From NCBI GenBank assembly GCA_963677175.2, contig CAXXES010000007.1:682001-746000 (forward strand): 64,000 nt of DNA, in the 5' to 3' direction. Every line of letters begins with the position of its first letter. Positions within the stretch are counted from its first letter, which is position 1. Shown one piece after another: positions 55,147 to 64,000 of the stretch. The notes below the pieces were generated by a model, which was not told the DNA's origin, did not search any database, and saw only the letters and a list, made by a program, of their open reading frames with translations. This stretch comes from Sunxiuqinia sp963677175 (lineage in GTDB: Bacteria > Bacteroidota > Bacteroidia > Bacteroidales > Prolixibacteraceae). The translations under genes were made by a program, and so were the position numbers.

Positions 55147-57264
55147 TTATTCAGCAGCAAACACAACTTTGTAAGTTTTTACAATGCCTTTATAATCGCA
55201 TTTTACTATGGCTGCACCTGACGTTGATTCGGCCTGTGCAATGGTCACTTTCACAGCATCGGTGCTGGCAGAAGCTGTTACCTTCGGGATTTGGCTTGAA
55301 CCAGAAGGAAGTGTGGCCTTGGTTTCATACAAATCGTAACCAACAATGCCGTTTGCATTGGTAGAACGAACTGGCGTAACCGGAATTTCAATGGCTTTTC
55401 CGTTTACGGCAATACTTACGGTGGGAACAACCGGACGCTCAATTTCCTTTTTGTTGGAGCTGAAACCCAACCCAATAAAATCGAAAAGATCACCTGCGTC
55501 CACACTTTCGGCCACCAAAAAAATTGCATGTTTCTTGTCCAGATTATCCACGAATTCTGAAACGTCAACCGAGAATTTTGTTGTTTCTTGTTTCGAATTT
55601 TCGGGAACGACGATCTCTCCTATTTTCTTCCCTTTCCAGGCAGCATTATCCCAAGGACCATCCAACCAAATATTTACTATGAAGGTTTTTGTCGTTTTGG
55701 GCGTAAGGAAAAGGTTAAACGCGGTTTTATTTCTCTTCTTGGTTCCTTTAAAAGCTTTTAGCCCTTTGGTGTCTTTATCAAGCCCGCCAAATCCAAAATA
55801 TTTGAACCCAACAATGTTGCCGTTTTTCATATTAGTTATAGGCATGTGATTATCCCAAATATCCCATGAATCTTGCTGAAGGTTCACGTCAGAAAGGTAA
55901 CATGCGTAGCCCGCCGAATAATATTGATACGGATCGAGACCATAAACATGAAAGCCTTCAGAAGTCACTTCGGCACCTTTGTATTCGATTCCTTGACTGT
56001 CCTTTAAAGTCCATATCTGATCTTTTGCATAAGGATCATACCCTCTGATTACAGCACTTCCACCTTCAGCGACCGGTTTTTTGTCCCACTGAATGGTAAT
56101 AGGCGCTACCACAGCCTGACGCGCAAAACCGAAGTTCCGGGGTGGCCGGTGGTAAAATACGTACCATTGTCCGTTGATCAACTCAATGCTGCCATGAGTG
56201 TTATGTCCTCCATTGGCGGTTTGTATTCCTGAACCATCCTGATTTAAAACCGGTCCACGCGAATCGACCAAAACGCCACCGCTTTTCCAAGGCCCCAGTG
56301 GCGAGTCGGCAACGGCATAACGCAAAGTAGAGTTTGAACTTCCTACACCGTATTCCGGCCCTGAGTATCCGCTGAAAACGGTAATGTATTTATTGCCAAC
56401 CTTGCGAATTGACGAAGCTTCGAAGAAATTGAACGTACCCAAATCTTGATCAGGATAAACGTTGGGATACACCGTACCTTCAGGATCCCTAATCACGCCG
56501 TACCGTGAACTAGCCGGAAGGAGGTAGTCGATGATCTCGGTGCCGGGACGTAACGAATACATCGTGTTTTGATCCAATTGTGCCGCCAACGATCGTTGAA
56601 ATCCCCAAAATCCGTATGCCCTGAAGCCGATTTCAAAATCAGGGTCGTTAAAATCCGTAACGTACTCAATATACACAGCAGGGTCAAAACCCAAAATACT
56701 ACCAGGCACGGAGCGTATTCCATCCTCGGTAAGATTAACTGGGGTGAAAGGTCCGTCGGGACGGGTTCCCTTGCACACCATTGCTTCCCTGTTCCACCCC
56801 CGGCTGTGTGGGTACAGATAATATTCTTTGGTACCATCTTTTCTTTTTACCTCAACAAGGTCGGGTGCATACATCACATCCCACTGGCCGTCTACATAAT
56901 AAGTAAAAATGGGGCCTTCATCTCGCCATTCCGACAAATTTTCAACCGGGGCCGACCACATCCTTATATCAGGCCCGCAATAACTGGTAACCCTGACATC
57001 ATGTGACCCAATAATGTAGGCCCGGTATTTTCCCGGATTGTCGGGATCTTCAAACACGCGGGGTTCGCCATCGGGCAAATGCTCCCACAACGGAAGATAC
57101 GGATTGCCGCCACCATGATAGATAAATTTGGAAGCTGATGGTGCTTTTTCCCATTGCTTACCAACCCCTTTTGCTTCGGGCATAAAAAACAGTGCCGCGG
57201 CAACAGCTAATATAAAAACCATGAACCCGCGTCTAATTTCAAATTTCGAATTCCTCATATACAA
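55147..57264 (-). CDS. Divergent GH43-like protein with long C-terminal region
   Basis: 705 residues. A leader (NSKFEIRRGFMVFILAVAAA, then LFFMPEAKG) is a signal peptide; a start at MVFILA is possible. The five-bladed part is at about 40-400: EPRVFEDPDNPGKYRAYIIG, DGQWDVMYAPDLVEVKRKDG, SILGFDPAVYIEYV (Asp) and FNFFEASSIRKVGNKYITVF (Glu). NGGHNTHGSIELINGQWYVF supplies the closing His block. The C-terminal 300 residues hold a CBM6-like beta-sandwich (HVYGLDPYQYYSAGYACYLS ... FIGLGFSSNKKEIERPVVPT) and a small beta domain (VTASASTDAVKVTIAQAEST). The sequence differs strongly from the other GH43 proteins here, and I do not assign a subfamily. A role in debranching is inferred from the neighbours. 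Confidence 0.8.
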   Translation of the reverse strand: MYMRNSKFEIRRGFMVFILAVAAALFFMPEAKGVGKQWEKAPSASKFIYHGGGNPYLPLWEHLPDGEPRVFEDPDNPGKYRAYIIGSHDVRVTSYCGPDIRMWSAPVENLSEWRDEGPIFTYYVDGQWDVMYAPDLVEVKRKDGTKEYYLYPHSRGWNREAMVCKGTRPDGPFTPVNLTEDGIRSVPGSILGFDPAVYIEYVTDFNDPDFEIGFRAYGFWGFQRSLAAQLDQNTMYSLRPGTEIIDYLLPASSRYGVIRDPEGTVYPNVYPDQDLGTFNFFEASSIRKVGNKYITVFSGYSGPEYGVGSSNSTLRYAVADSPLGPWKSGGVLVDSRGPVLNQDGSGIQTANGGHNTHGSIELINGQWYVFYHRPPRNFGFARQAVVAPITIQWDKKPVAEGGSAVIRGYDPYAKDQIWTLKDSQGIEYKGAEVTSEGFHVYGLDPYQYYSAGYACYLSDVNLQQDSWDIWDNHMPITNMKNGNIVGFKYFGFGGLDKDTKGLKAFKGTKKRNKTAFNLFLTPKTTKTFIVNIWLDGPWDNAAWKGKKIGEIVVPENSKQETTKFSVDVSEFVDNLDKKHAIFLVAESVDAGDLFDFIGLGFSSNKKEIERPVVPTVSIAVNGKAIEIPVTPVRSTNANGIVGYDLYETKATLPSGSSQIPKVTASASTDAVKVTIAQAESTSGAAIVKCDYKGIVKTYKVVFAAE

Positions 57265-57404
57265 TATCTTCTTATTCGTTTTACTAAAGCAAAAATGCTC
57301 GTTATAGCAAATAGCTTTTAAAATTATATAACTGCCTCATATTTCAAAGTTTATAAAATTATTCCCATCCTTCGCATAACGCTTTAAGGCATCCCCATCA
57401 TACT

Positions 57405-59186
57405 TTAATTGGGTTGTGCATCGTTGGTCAATGTCGCGTACAAGCCCAGCAAACAACCGGTAAATCCGCCGGCTACATTGGTTGAAAGGATGTCTCCCGA
57501 AACGGTGCCGCCCAAAGTCACAAAGTCGGTCCCGTTGGTCGAATAACTGAATTCGTAGTCATCGCCATTGGCCTGCACTTTTAAACGAACCGGATTCTTG
57601 ATATCAATCACTGTGCTTGCAACAATTTTTGAATCCACTTGTCGGCTTCTTCGCGGCTTTTCATTCCTTTCCAGCAAAAGATAGTATTCGTCGCCCTTTT
57701 TGGTAATTCCAAATACATAATTCGAATGCTCATTTTGAAGGGCCACTAGTCCAGCCAAATCTTTTTCCGTAGCTGGTGTATAATTAAGCGTCGTTTCAAA
57801 CGAGAAGATTTTGTGCTGTTGCCTGTGGAACAAGGTAGAAGTTGGTTTCATTTCTTTAATATTCACTGCGAAAGGCTTGATTTGCAAACCATCTTTTGTT
57901 ATTGAAATGAACTCTTCACGTGGGCCACGTAAGCCAATCCAACGGTAATTAAGTTTTTCTGAAGTGAAATTCTCGGTGAAGGTAAAGTTGCCATTTGGGA
58001 AAAACCCATCTTGTCCGGTTTTGTTTTTCACGCCTTCAGGCATTTTCAACTTGGGTTCCATGGGAACCAAGCCATTTTCAAATACGGGAAATTCACCCGA
58101 CCAATCGACAGGTAAAATAAAGGTTTCGCGGCCAGTGTTCACCCGGTCCTTTTCGTTGGGACGAATGGCTAGAAAAACGCCATAGTATTTGCCATCGGGA
58201 CCTTCAACCAGGTCAGCATGACCTGCCCAATCGACTTTATTTTCGCGGTCTTGGGGAAAATAACGTTGTGTCAGAATTGGGTTGCTGGGTGCGGGCTTAT
58301 AGGGGCCTTTGGGATTGTCACTAATAAAAATCACCTCGCTGTGCCAGTCTCCTGTTCCTCCTTCGGCACACATCAAATAGTATTTATCATTTTTCTTGTA
58401 AATATGAGGAGCTTCAATCCAGATGGGTTTTTTTGACAGGTCAACCCCGCCATCAACAATAATTTTATCAGTTCCGGCGATTACCTGGTCGTTTTCCACG
58501 TCATAATCCCAAATTTTGATCACTCGATGGCCATTGTACAACTCTTTTCCCTGGTCAGGAGCATCGTTGTGTACTACGTAAGCTTTTCCATCTTCATCGA
58601 AAAACAACGAAGGGTCAATTCCGTTGAATTGTAGCTTATAAGGGTCGCTCCACCCTTCAAAAGGATCTTTGGTCTTTACCACAATGTTTCCGAAATCACC
58701 GGCAAACTGCGTGGTAATCATGTAAAAGGTATCGTTATTGGGATTGTACTTGATTGCGGGAGCATAAACGCCAGCGCTGATTCCTGTGTCGTGCACTTTT
58801 AACTGCGAAGTTCTGTCAAGCACGTGCCCTACCTGGGTCCAGTTAACCAAATCATTGGAATGAAAAATCGGCACACCGGGAAACATAGCAAACGATGAGT
58901 TCACCAAATAATAGTCGTTGCCCTTACGGGTGATGGCCGGATCGGGATAACAACCTTGCAAAATAGGGTTGTAAAACTCACCGGTTTCTAATGGATTGTC
59001 GTTGTAAATCTGATCGTTGCCGCTATATACAACCTGTGTAAATACAGGTGTATTCTTGGCTTGAACCACTTTTTGCTTCTTGTTTTGACTAAATCCTGCC
59101 AAGGTGAACAAGATCATAAAAACAGATAGTAAACCAATTTGCATGCTTTTTAAGGACGTTCGCCCACCAAACTTTACTCTTATCAT
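57405..59186 (-). CDS. GH43 (subfamily 10-like) beta-xylosidase/arabinofuranosidase
   Basis: 593 residues; a signal peptide starts at MQIGLLSVFMILFTLAGFSQ, so a start at 59144 is equally possible. The propeller (about 65-360) has base Asp in NPILQGCYPDPAITRKGNDY, Asp in QFNGIDPSLFFDEDG and Glu in PIWIEAPHIYKKNDKYYLMC. A concanavalin-like C-terminal domain follows (ATEKDLAGLVALQNEHSNYV). It is a close architectural paralogue of the 35951-37696 protein (shared AMFPGVPIFHSNDLVNWTQV and GHVLDR). A 140-bp AT-rich gap follows it before the next gene; no operator copy was seen there. Confidence 0.92.
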   Translation of the reverse strand: MIRVKFGGRTSLKSMQIGLLSVFMILFTLAGFSQNKKQKVVQAKNTPVFTQVVYSGNDQIYNDNPLETGEFYNPILQGCYPDPAITRKGNDYYLVNSSFAMFPGVPIFHSNDLVNWTQVGHVLDRTSQLKVHDTGISAGVYAPAIKYNPNNDTFYMITTQFAGDFGNIVVKTKDPFEGWSDPYKLQFNGIDPSLFFDEDGKAYVVHNDAPDQGKELYNGHRVIKIWDYDVENDQVIAGTDKIIVDGGVDLSKKPIWIEAPHIYKKNDKYYLMCAEGGTGDWHSEVIFISDNPKGPYKPAPSNPILTQRYFPQDRENKVDWAGHADLVEGPDGKYYGVFLAIRPNEKDRVNTGRETFILPVDWSGEFPVFENGLVPMEPKLKMPEGVKNKTGQDGFFPNGNFTFTENFTSEKLNYRWIGLRGPREEFISITKDGLQIKPFAVNIKEMKPTSTLFHRQQHKIFSFETTLNYTPATEKDLAGLVALQNEHSNYVFGITKKGDEYYLLLERNEKPRRSRQVDSKIVASTVIDIKNPVRLKVQANGDDYEFSYSTNGTDFVTLGGTVSGDILSTNVAGGFTGCLLGLYATLTNDAQPN

Positions 59187-59216
59187 CTCTAACTTAATTT
59201 ATTGTCTTATAGTTGA

Positions 59217-61685
59217 CTATTTAATCACTACGGAATAGGTTTTACCCTCCTCGGTGGGTAAATCGTATACATGTGTTTGTTTAAGATTCAGCTCATTCAG
59301 TTGGGCAGCTTCCGAAATCAGCGGTTTTTCAACTTGCGGCGTTGCGAAAAATGGATTGGGATTGGTGTCCGTTGCTTCCACGAGCTCGCTACCTGCTGGC
59401 TGAACTGCTTCGTTGGGAACCCGGATGCGGCAGTTACCTCCCAGTGTCGATAGAATTTCAATCTTCTGAACTTCACCATTTTCCCAGTGAAAACTCACCT
59501 CGAAACCACCCGGAGCCCGAAGCCCGGTAATTTCGCCGTCTTTCCATTCATCAGGCAGGGCGGGCAACAAATGAATAGCTCCATCGTGGCTTTGCATCAG
59601 CATTTCGGCAATGCCGGCTGTGCAGCCAAAGTTCCCATCAATTTGAAACGGAGGGTGCGCATCGAAAAAGTTGGGATAGGTTCCACCGTTTCTTCCACCA
59701 TTCACCGGATCAACCAGTGTCAACTGATCTTTGATCAGTTTCATGGCATGGTTGCCATCAAGCAAGCGAGCCCAGAAGTTAACCTTCCAGCCCATCGACC
59801 AACCTGTTGACACATCGCCACGGTGTACTAAAGTGGTTCGTGCCGCATCAAACAATTCGGGTGTAGCATAGGGTGTGATTTGATTACTTGGGTATAGCCC
59901 ATAAAGGTGTGAAACATGCCGGTGTTTATCGTTCGGATTGTCCAGGTCTTCCATCCACTCCTGCAATTGCCCGTGCCGACCCACCTGCATAGACGGCAGA
60001 CGGTCGAGAATATGTTGGAAACCAGCCATCAACTCTTGGTCTTTATTCAACAAAGAGGCCGTCTGGATGGTCTTCGAAAACAAATCGAACAAGATTTGAT
60101 TGTCCATGGTTGCTCCGGCTGTAATCGAAGGGCGACCGGCCGGTGCATTTTCGGGCGAAATGGAGGGACTCACTACCAACCATTTGTTTGTTGGTTCTTC
60201 AATCAAAAAATCCTGGTAGAACTCGCAGGCCGATTTCAACACCGGGTAAACCGATTCGAGGTAGTTCAAATCGCCGCTGTACAAATATTTTTCCCACAAA
60301 TGCTGCGAAAGCCAGGCGCCTCCCATGGGCCACATGCCCCAAGAAGCACCGTCGACCGCGCCGCTGATTCTCCAAATGTCGGTATTGTGATGGGTGACCC
60401 AACCTTTGGCGCCGTACATCTCGCGGGCAGTCTGCTGTCCTGTTTGAGAAAGCTCTTTCACCATCTGGATTAGTGGCTCGTGCAGCTCGGTGAGGTTGCA
60501 TTTTTCGGACGGCCAGTAATTCATTTCCGTATTGATATTGATCGTGTATTTGCTATCCCACGCCGGATGGATGCTTTCGTTCCAAATGCCCTGCAAGTTG
60601 GCGGGTTGACCACCGGGCTGCGAGCTCGAAATCAGTAAATAACGTCCAAACTGATAATACATCGAAACCAGTTCCGGATCGTAGCTTGTCGAAAAATTCT
60701 TGATGCGCACATCGGTTGGCTGCTCTGCTGCCGGCGAGGTGCCCAAATCGAGGCTGGCACGATCGAAATATTTCCGATAAGCTTCAACATGATTATCACG
60801 CAGCTTCTTATAGGAAACTTTTTCGGCGGCTACCAAATAGTTTGAACATTTTTCGGTTTCGTTGGCCGTAAGTGTTTTGTAATCGACAAAGTTGGTCGCT
60901 ATTGAAATAAGGATGAGCACTTCATTTGCACTGTTTACGTTGATCTGATCCGACTCAGCAGCTATTGTGCCGCCCTTATTGATGATCCTGGCACGGGCAT
61001 TGAATTTCACCTCCCCGGTAATGCCTTCGTGCGTACCGGAGATACCTGTCATTTCGAGGGTATTGGAATCGAGCACCCTCACTGTTTTTTGCAGCGGACC
61101 ATTTAAGCCTGCAGCAAAGTTCAGCTTGCCACGTTTGTCGGCTGTTAAGCGAACCACAATCACCTGATCGGGTTGCGAGGCAAACACTTCGCGTTTGTAG
61201 GTAACTCCCTCAACTTGGTAGGTGGTTGTGAAAATGGCTTGCTCCAAATCGAGTTCGCGGTAGTAATTGGAATAGTCCTGATGCCCGTCGAAGTTGAGCT
61301 CCAGGTTTCCAACCACCTGGTACATGGAACCATTTCGCTCAGTCATCATGTTTTGGTTGACCATTTTTTCGGCTTCCCGGTATTTACCTTCAAAAATAAG
61401 CCGTTGGATTTCGGGCAAAGCCTCCAGCGCTTTGGGATTGTCGTTGCGCGACGGCCCACCCGACCAAAAGGTTTCTTCATTCAACTGAATTTTTTCGGTT
61501 ACCGGATCGCCATAAATCATAGCTCCCAGTCGTCCATTACCTACCGGAAGGGCTTCGTTCCAAACCGTTGCCGGCTTATCGTACCACATTTTTAGTTTTC
61601 CCCCTTGGGTGGCTGTTGCCTGGCCGCTTACCAGAAAAAAGCAAGCAAAAAGGTGGACTAATAATTTCAATTCTAATTGTTTCAT
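59217..61685 (-). CDS. GH95 alpha-L-fucosidase/alpha-L-galactosidase
   Basis: 822 residues with a signal peptide (LLVHLFACFFLVSGQATAT). Family blocks: WYDKPATVWNEALPVGNGRL, GAMIYGDPVTEKIQLNEETF, QPANLQGIWNESIHPAWDSK, YTININTEMNYWPSEKCNLT, WVTHHNTDIWRISGAVDGAS, VVSPSISPENAPAG and NFGCTAGIAEMLMQSHDGAI. The Asn and acidic catalytic residues lie in the NINTEMNYW and SPSxSPEN regions. GH95 members in Bacteroides xylan loci act on L-galactose side chains of complex arabinoxylan, so alpha-L-galactosidase is as likely as fucosidase. Its ATG overlaps the upstream stop by 4 bp (61682-61685), so the two are translationally coupled. Confidence 0.95.
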   Translation of the reverse strand: MKQLELKLLVHLFACFFLVSGQATATQGGKLKMWYDKPATVWNEALPVGNGRLGAMIYGDPVTEKIQLNEETFWSGGPSRNDNPKALEALPEIQRLIFEGKYREAEKMVNQNMMTERNGSMYQVVGNLELNFDGHQDYSNYYRELDLEQAIFTTTYQVEGVTYKREVFASQPDQVIVVRLTADKRGKLNFAAGLNGPLQKTVRVLDSNTLEMTGISGTHEGITGEVKFNARARIINKGGTIAAESDQINVNSANEVLILISIATNFVDYKTLTANETEKCSNYLVAAEKVSYKKLRDNHVEAYRKYFDRASLDLGTSPAAEQPTDVRIKNFSTSYDPELVSMYYQFGRYLLISSSQPGGQPANLQGIWNESIHPAWDSKYTININTEMNYWPSEKCNLTELHEPLIQMVKELSQTGQQTAREMYGAKGWVTHHNTDIWRISGAVDGASWGMWPMGGAWLSQHLWEKYLYSGDLNYLESVYPVLKSACEFYQDFLIEEPTNKWLVVSPSISPENAPAGRPSITAGATMDNQILFDLFSKTIQTASLLNKDQELMAGFQHILDRLPSMQVGRHGQLQEWMEDLDNPNDKHRHVSHLYGLYPSNQITPYATPELFDAARTTLVHRGDVSTGWSMGWKVNFWARLLDGNHAMKLIKDQLTLVDPVNGGRNGGTYPNFFDAHPPFQIDGNFGCTAGIAEMLMQSHDGAIHLLPALPDEWKDGEITGLRAPGGFEVSFHWENGEVQKIEILSTLGGNCRIRVPNEAVQPAGSELVEATDTNPNPFFATPQVEKPLISEAAQLNELNLKQTHVYDLPTEEGKTYSVVIK

Positions 61686-64000
61686 TTTTCAAATCTTACT
61701 AATCGTATATAATAGACTACTCCTGCTGTATTTCCGGGCAGTGACTGAAATTTCACCCTTATATTTTCCTTTCCCTTGACCATTGAGTTAGGAATTGTGT
61801 ATTCCACATCCTGAAATTTTGATTGGTTCCAACGTCCCGTATTATCTTCGGTCAACAGTTTTTCATCGTCAATGTAAATATCAAATTTGCGGCCTCCCCA
61901 TTCAGCTCCCCAATAGCGAACGATAAGGCTAAGGTCGGTTTCTGAATTTGTTTTCATTTCGTAGCTGAAATAGCCACCCCGGCTTGCATCGCGGAAGAAT
62001 TCATTGTTCGTATTTCCCGAATTCGAATTTTCCTTCTGCATAGCGTGGTCCGTTTCGGGCTGTTGTTCGCCGGTGGCCACAAAGTCGATGGTGAGCTTTT
62101 CAAGGGCAATCTTTTCTTTTTCAATTGCGGTTAAGGAATCCATGTATGACTTGTACCCGCTGTTTGTTAGTGCCAGCCAGTAAATCATGTACCGTGCATC
62201 GTGAATATTTGCAAAAGGCTCCAACGTAACATCAATAGGATTTTCCATTTTGACGTTAAGCCTAAAGTTCAATGGCTCATCCTTAATGGGCACCAATTTG
62301 CCGGCAATATTTTGAATATCATCTTCAACCAAAATAGGAGCTTGATCAACAGGCAACATTTTCCCGCCTGGGTATTGTGCCCAACGTCCATCGTCGGCTA
62401 ACAACCCTCGTAAATCGTCGGTTCCGGTTTTGGCACCGAGTAATATTGGGCCGTGCATAAACGCAATGTAATCGGGCACATTGGACAAACGTTCAATGGT
62501 ATTGTGCATAGGCACTTCCACATCTACCACATCTCCCTTTTTCCATTTTCTGTCGATGCAGATATAAGAAGAAGGAAGCGCAGAATAATTCACTGCTTCC
62601 CCATTCACTGAAATTTTCAATGCACCGTTTTTCACCCACTCGGGATACCTGACCATCAATTTAAAGTTTGAAGCCCCTTGTGTTATAGTCAGTTTTGTGC
62701 GTTCTTCGTAAGGAAAATTTGTCTCCTGTTTTATTGATACGTTTTTATTTCTCCAATTGAGTTCCGAAGCAATAAACAGATTGATGAACAGCGAATCCAC
62801 TGAATGGGTATAAATGAACTGATTGTATTTACCATGGTTTTCCATACCAGTCCCCACGCAACACCACATAGCATTATTGGGAGTAGAATAAACCCTGTAA
62901 TGGCGCGGACGGGCAGTTGTAAAATACACATATCCACCATGTTCTGGATGTTGGGTTGAAAGAATATGGTTGAACACAGTACGCTCGTAGTAATCGGCAT
63001 AATGAGCTGATGGTTGCATACGGAACAAGTCTTCGGTTAATTTCAACATATTATAGGAGTTGCACGACTCAGGACCGTCAACATCGTTAATAAAATCGCC
63101 ACATGACTCTACACTTGGGAAATGCTCCCTACGGCTGTTACCACCAAAAACAAGTGAGCGGTTCTCCACAATGGTTTCCCATGAGAAGCGGCTCGCGCTT
63201 TCGTATTGTTGGTCGCCACTGAGTTCTGCGATCCTCGCAAAGCCAATAAACTTTGGAATTTGCGTGTTGGCATGTTTGTTATCGAGGTTATCAATCCCTT
63301 TCGACAAAGGGTCAAGGAACATGTTGTGCGAATATCTTTTGGCGGCTATCAGGTATTTTCCGTCCCCCGAAATCTGGTAGGCATCGGCAAAAGTTTCGTT
63401 CATGCCACCATATTCCATATTTAGTGCTACCTGCATCTGCTCGTCAGTTAGGGCCGATGTAATATCGATTCCCCAATCGCAAAATTTCAAAAACATCGAC
63501 TTAGCCTCTTCATTACCACAATAGAGCCATGCATCCCTAAGTCCGGCATACATTTTATGCAAATTGTAAAAAGGTGCCCAAGCGGAATTATAAACACTAA
63601 AATCGCCTTTTTTGAAAGCTGACCACAGTTTTTTACTATTGGGAAAACCGCCGATATAGCCAACTCCCCACTCCGCATTATTAATGGCATTTGCTTCCAA
63701 GCACTCCTTAAGTTCCGAAAGCATATAATCCATGCGCTTTTTGAACTCTTTATTGCCCGTGGCTGCATAATTCATGGACATGGCTGAAAGGTAGTGCCCT
63801 GCCACGTGGCCATCCAGGCCATCCCAGTTAGGATATGTTTTGGCCTTTTCAGGCAAGCCGGCTTCTTTGCGGTAAGGTGCCAGCAAACGGTCAACATCGT
63901 ATTGCAGTAGCACCTCGATATTGAGGTCGCGGGCATGTTTAAATGGCCCGTCGAGCAAGCTTACATCCGATATTGGGAATTCATTTTTGTATAGCTTTTC
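61682..64000 (-). CDS. GH146/GH127-type beta-L-arabinofuranosidase (5' end outside window)
   Basis: The frame stays open past the ATG at 63958 to the window edge, reading KNEFPISDVSLLDGPF in phase, so the true start lies to the right and at least 772 codons are present. This is a former DUF1680 (alpha/alpha)6 barrel. The zinc/thiolate active site is visible: EHFPSVESCGDF (Glu), GPESCNSYNMLKLTEDL (Cys) and NNAMWCCVGTGMENHGKYNQ (Cys pair). A C-terminal beta-sandwich (DLSLIVRYWGAEWGGRKFDI, VVYYIRLVRF) ends the protein. It releases beta-L-arabinofuranose. The choice between GH146 and GH127 is uncertain; length and the C-terminal domain favour GH146. Confidence 0.92.
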   Translation of the reverse strand, partial: EKLYKNEFPISDVSLLDGPFKHARDLNIEVLLQYDVDRLLAPYRKEAGLPEKAKTYPNWDGLDGHVAGHYLSAMSMNYAATGNKEFKKRMDYMLSELKECLEANAINNAEWGVGYIGGFPNSKKLWSAFKKGDFSVYNSAWAPFYNLHKMYAGLRDAWLYCGNEEAKSMFLKFCDWGIDITSALTDEQMQVALNMEYGGMNETFADAYQISGDGKYLIAAKRYSHNMFLDPLSKGIDNLDNKHANTQIPKFIGFARIAELSGDQQYESASRFSWETIVENRSLVFGGNSRREHFPSVESCGDFINDVDGPESCNSYNMLKLTEDLFRMQPSAHYADYYERTVFNHILSTQHPEHGGYVYFTTARPRHYRVYSTPNNAMWCCVGTGMENHGKYNQFIYTHSVDSLFINLFIASELNWRNKNVSIKQETNFPYEERTKLTITQGASNFKLMVRYPEWVKNGALKISVNGEAVNYSALPSSYICIDRKWKKGDVVDVEVPMHNTIERLSNVPDYIAFMHGPILLGAKTGTDDLRGLLADDGRWAQYPGGKMLPVDQAPILVEDDIQNIAGKLVPIKDEPLNFRLNVKMENPIDVTLEPFANIHDARYMIYWLALTNSGYKSYMDSLTAIEKEKIALEKLTIDFVATGEQQPETDHAMQKENSNSGNTNNEFFRDASRGGYFSYEMKTNSETDLSLIVRYWGAEWGGRKFDIYIDDEKLLTEDNTGRWNQSKFQDVEYTIPNSMVKGKENIRVKFQSLPGNTAGVVYYIRLVRFEK

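Noticed and set aside
57265..57404. Palindrome-like GTTATA...TATAAC in the gap after the GH43 gene
   Set aside because: Short arms in very AT-rich DNA; not distinguishable from chance and not linked to a clear promoter or terminator.
1..64000. CRISPR arrays, tRNA or rRNA genes, insertion-sequence transposases
   Set aside because: Looked for but none seen: no regularly spaced repeats, no cloverleaf-like sequence, no transposase ORF.

Overview
The window comes from a Bacteroidota chromosome. Evidence: paired SusC/SusD outer-membrane proteins, FecI/FecR-type sigma/anti-sigma genes, a hybrid two-component (HTCS) regulator, GPH sugar symporter, many lipoprotein leaders, and TAnnTTTG-type promoters. 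A marine or sediment Marinilabiliales/Prolixibacteraceae-like host is a guess from overall gene style; no rRNA or other marker gene is present. Almost every gene is on the minus strand.

Layout (right to left, the direction of transcription). 64000-46744: a long glycosidase run of GH146/127-type beta-L-arabinofuranosidase (runs off the right edge), GH95, three GH43 proteins, GH97, GH67 and a GH43-CBM6-GH8 fusion, followed by an unexplained membrane protein (46003-46731). 45832-42254: a GH5-GH43 multidomain secreted enzyme. 41911-38006: the HTCS regulator. 37696-28321: GH43, IPT/NHL lipoprotein, SusC, SusD and a DUF1735-like lipoprotein, closed by a strong hairpin terminator. 28256-22714: a non-glycosidase island with two small secreted paralogues, each flanked by 14-bp inverted repeats, a SurA/PpiC-like lipoprotein, a deleted remnant of a second such gene, and an MG2/TonB-plug protein without a barrel. 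22607-13484: GH31, GH29, GH43-CBM6 and GH2. 13202-4618: a gutted GH30 relic, GH115, CE20-like esterase, GPH transporter, GH10 and GH43_1. 4372-3689: one plus-strand secreted protein of unknown function. 2968-1: ECF sigma, FecR and the start of an STN-containing SusC-like receptor, a separate uptake/signalling system.

Together the glycosidases form a polysaccharide utilization locus for a heavily decorated (glucurono)arabinoxylan. GH10, GH5 and GH8 would cut the xylan backbone, GH115 and GH67 remove (methyl)glucuronic acid, GH43 and GH146 remove arabinose and xylose, GH31/GH29/GH95/GH97/GH2 remove alpha-xylose, fucose or L-galactose, and galactose, and the CE20-like esterase removes acetyl groups. 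SusC/D imports oligosaccharides, and the GPH symporter feeds a cytoplasmic GH43_1.

The most useful new observations are: (i) a tandem GATA-type half-site repeat with 21-bp periodicity, placed exactly 33 bp upstream of a TAnnTTTG -7 element before three separate operons, which is a candidate HTCS operator; (ii) an in-frame, translationally coupled mosaic relic of a GH30 xylanase; (iii) the duplicated, inverted-repeat-flanked cassettes of small secreted proteins embedded in the locus.
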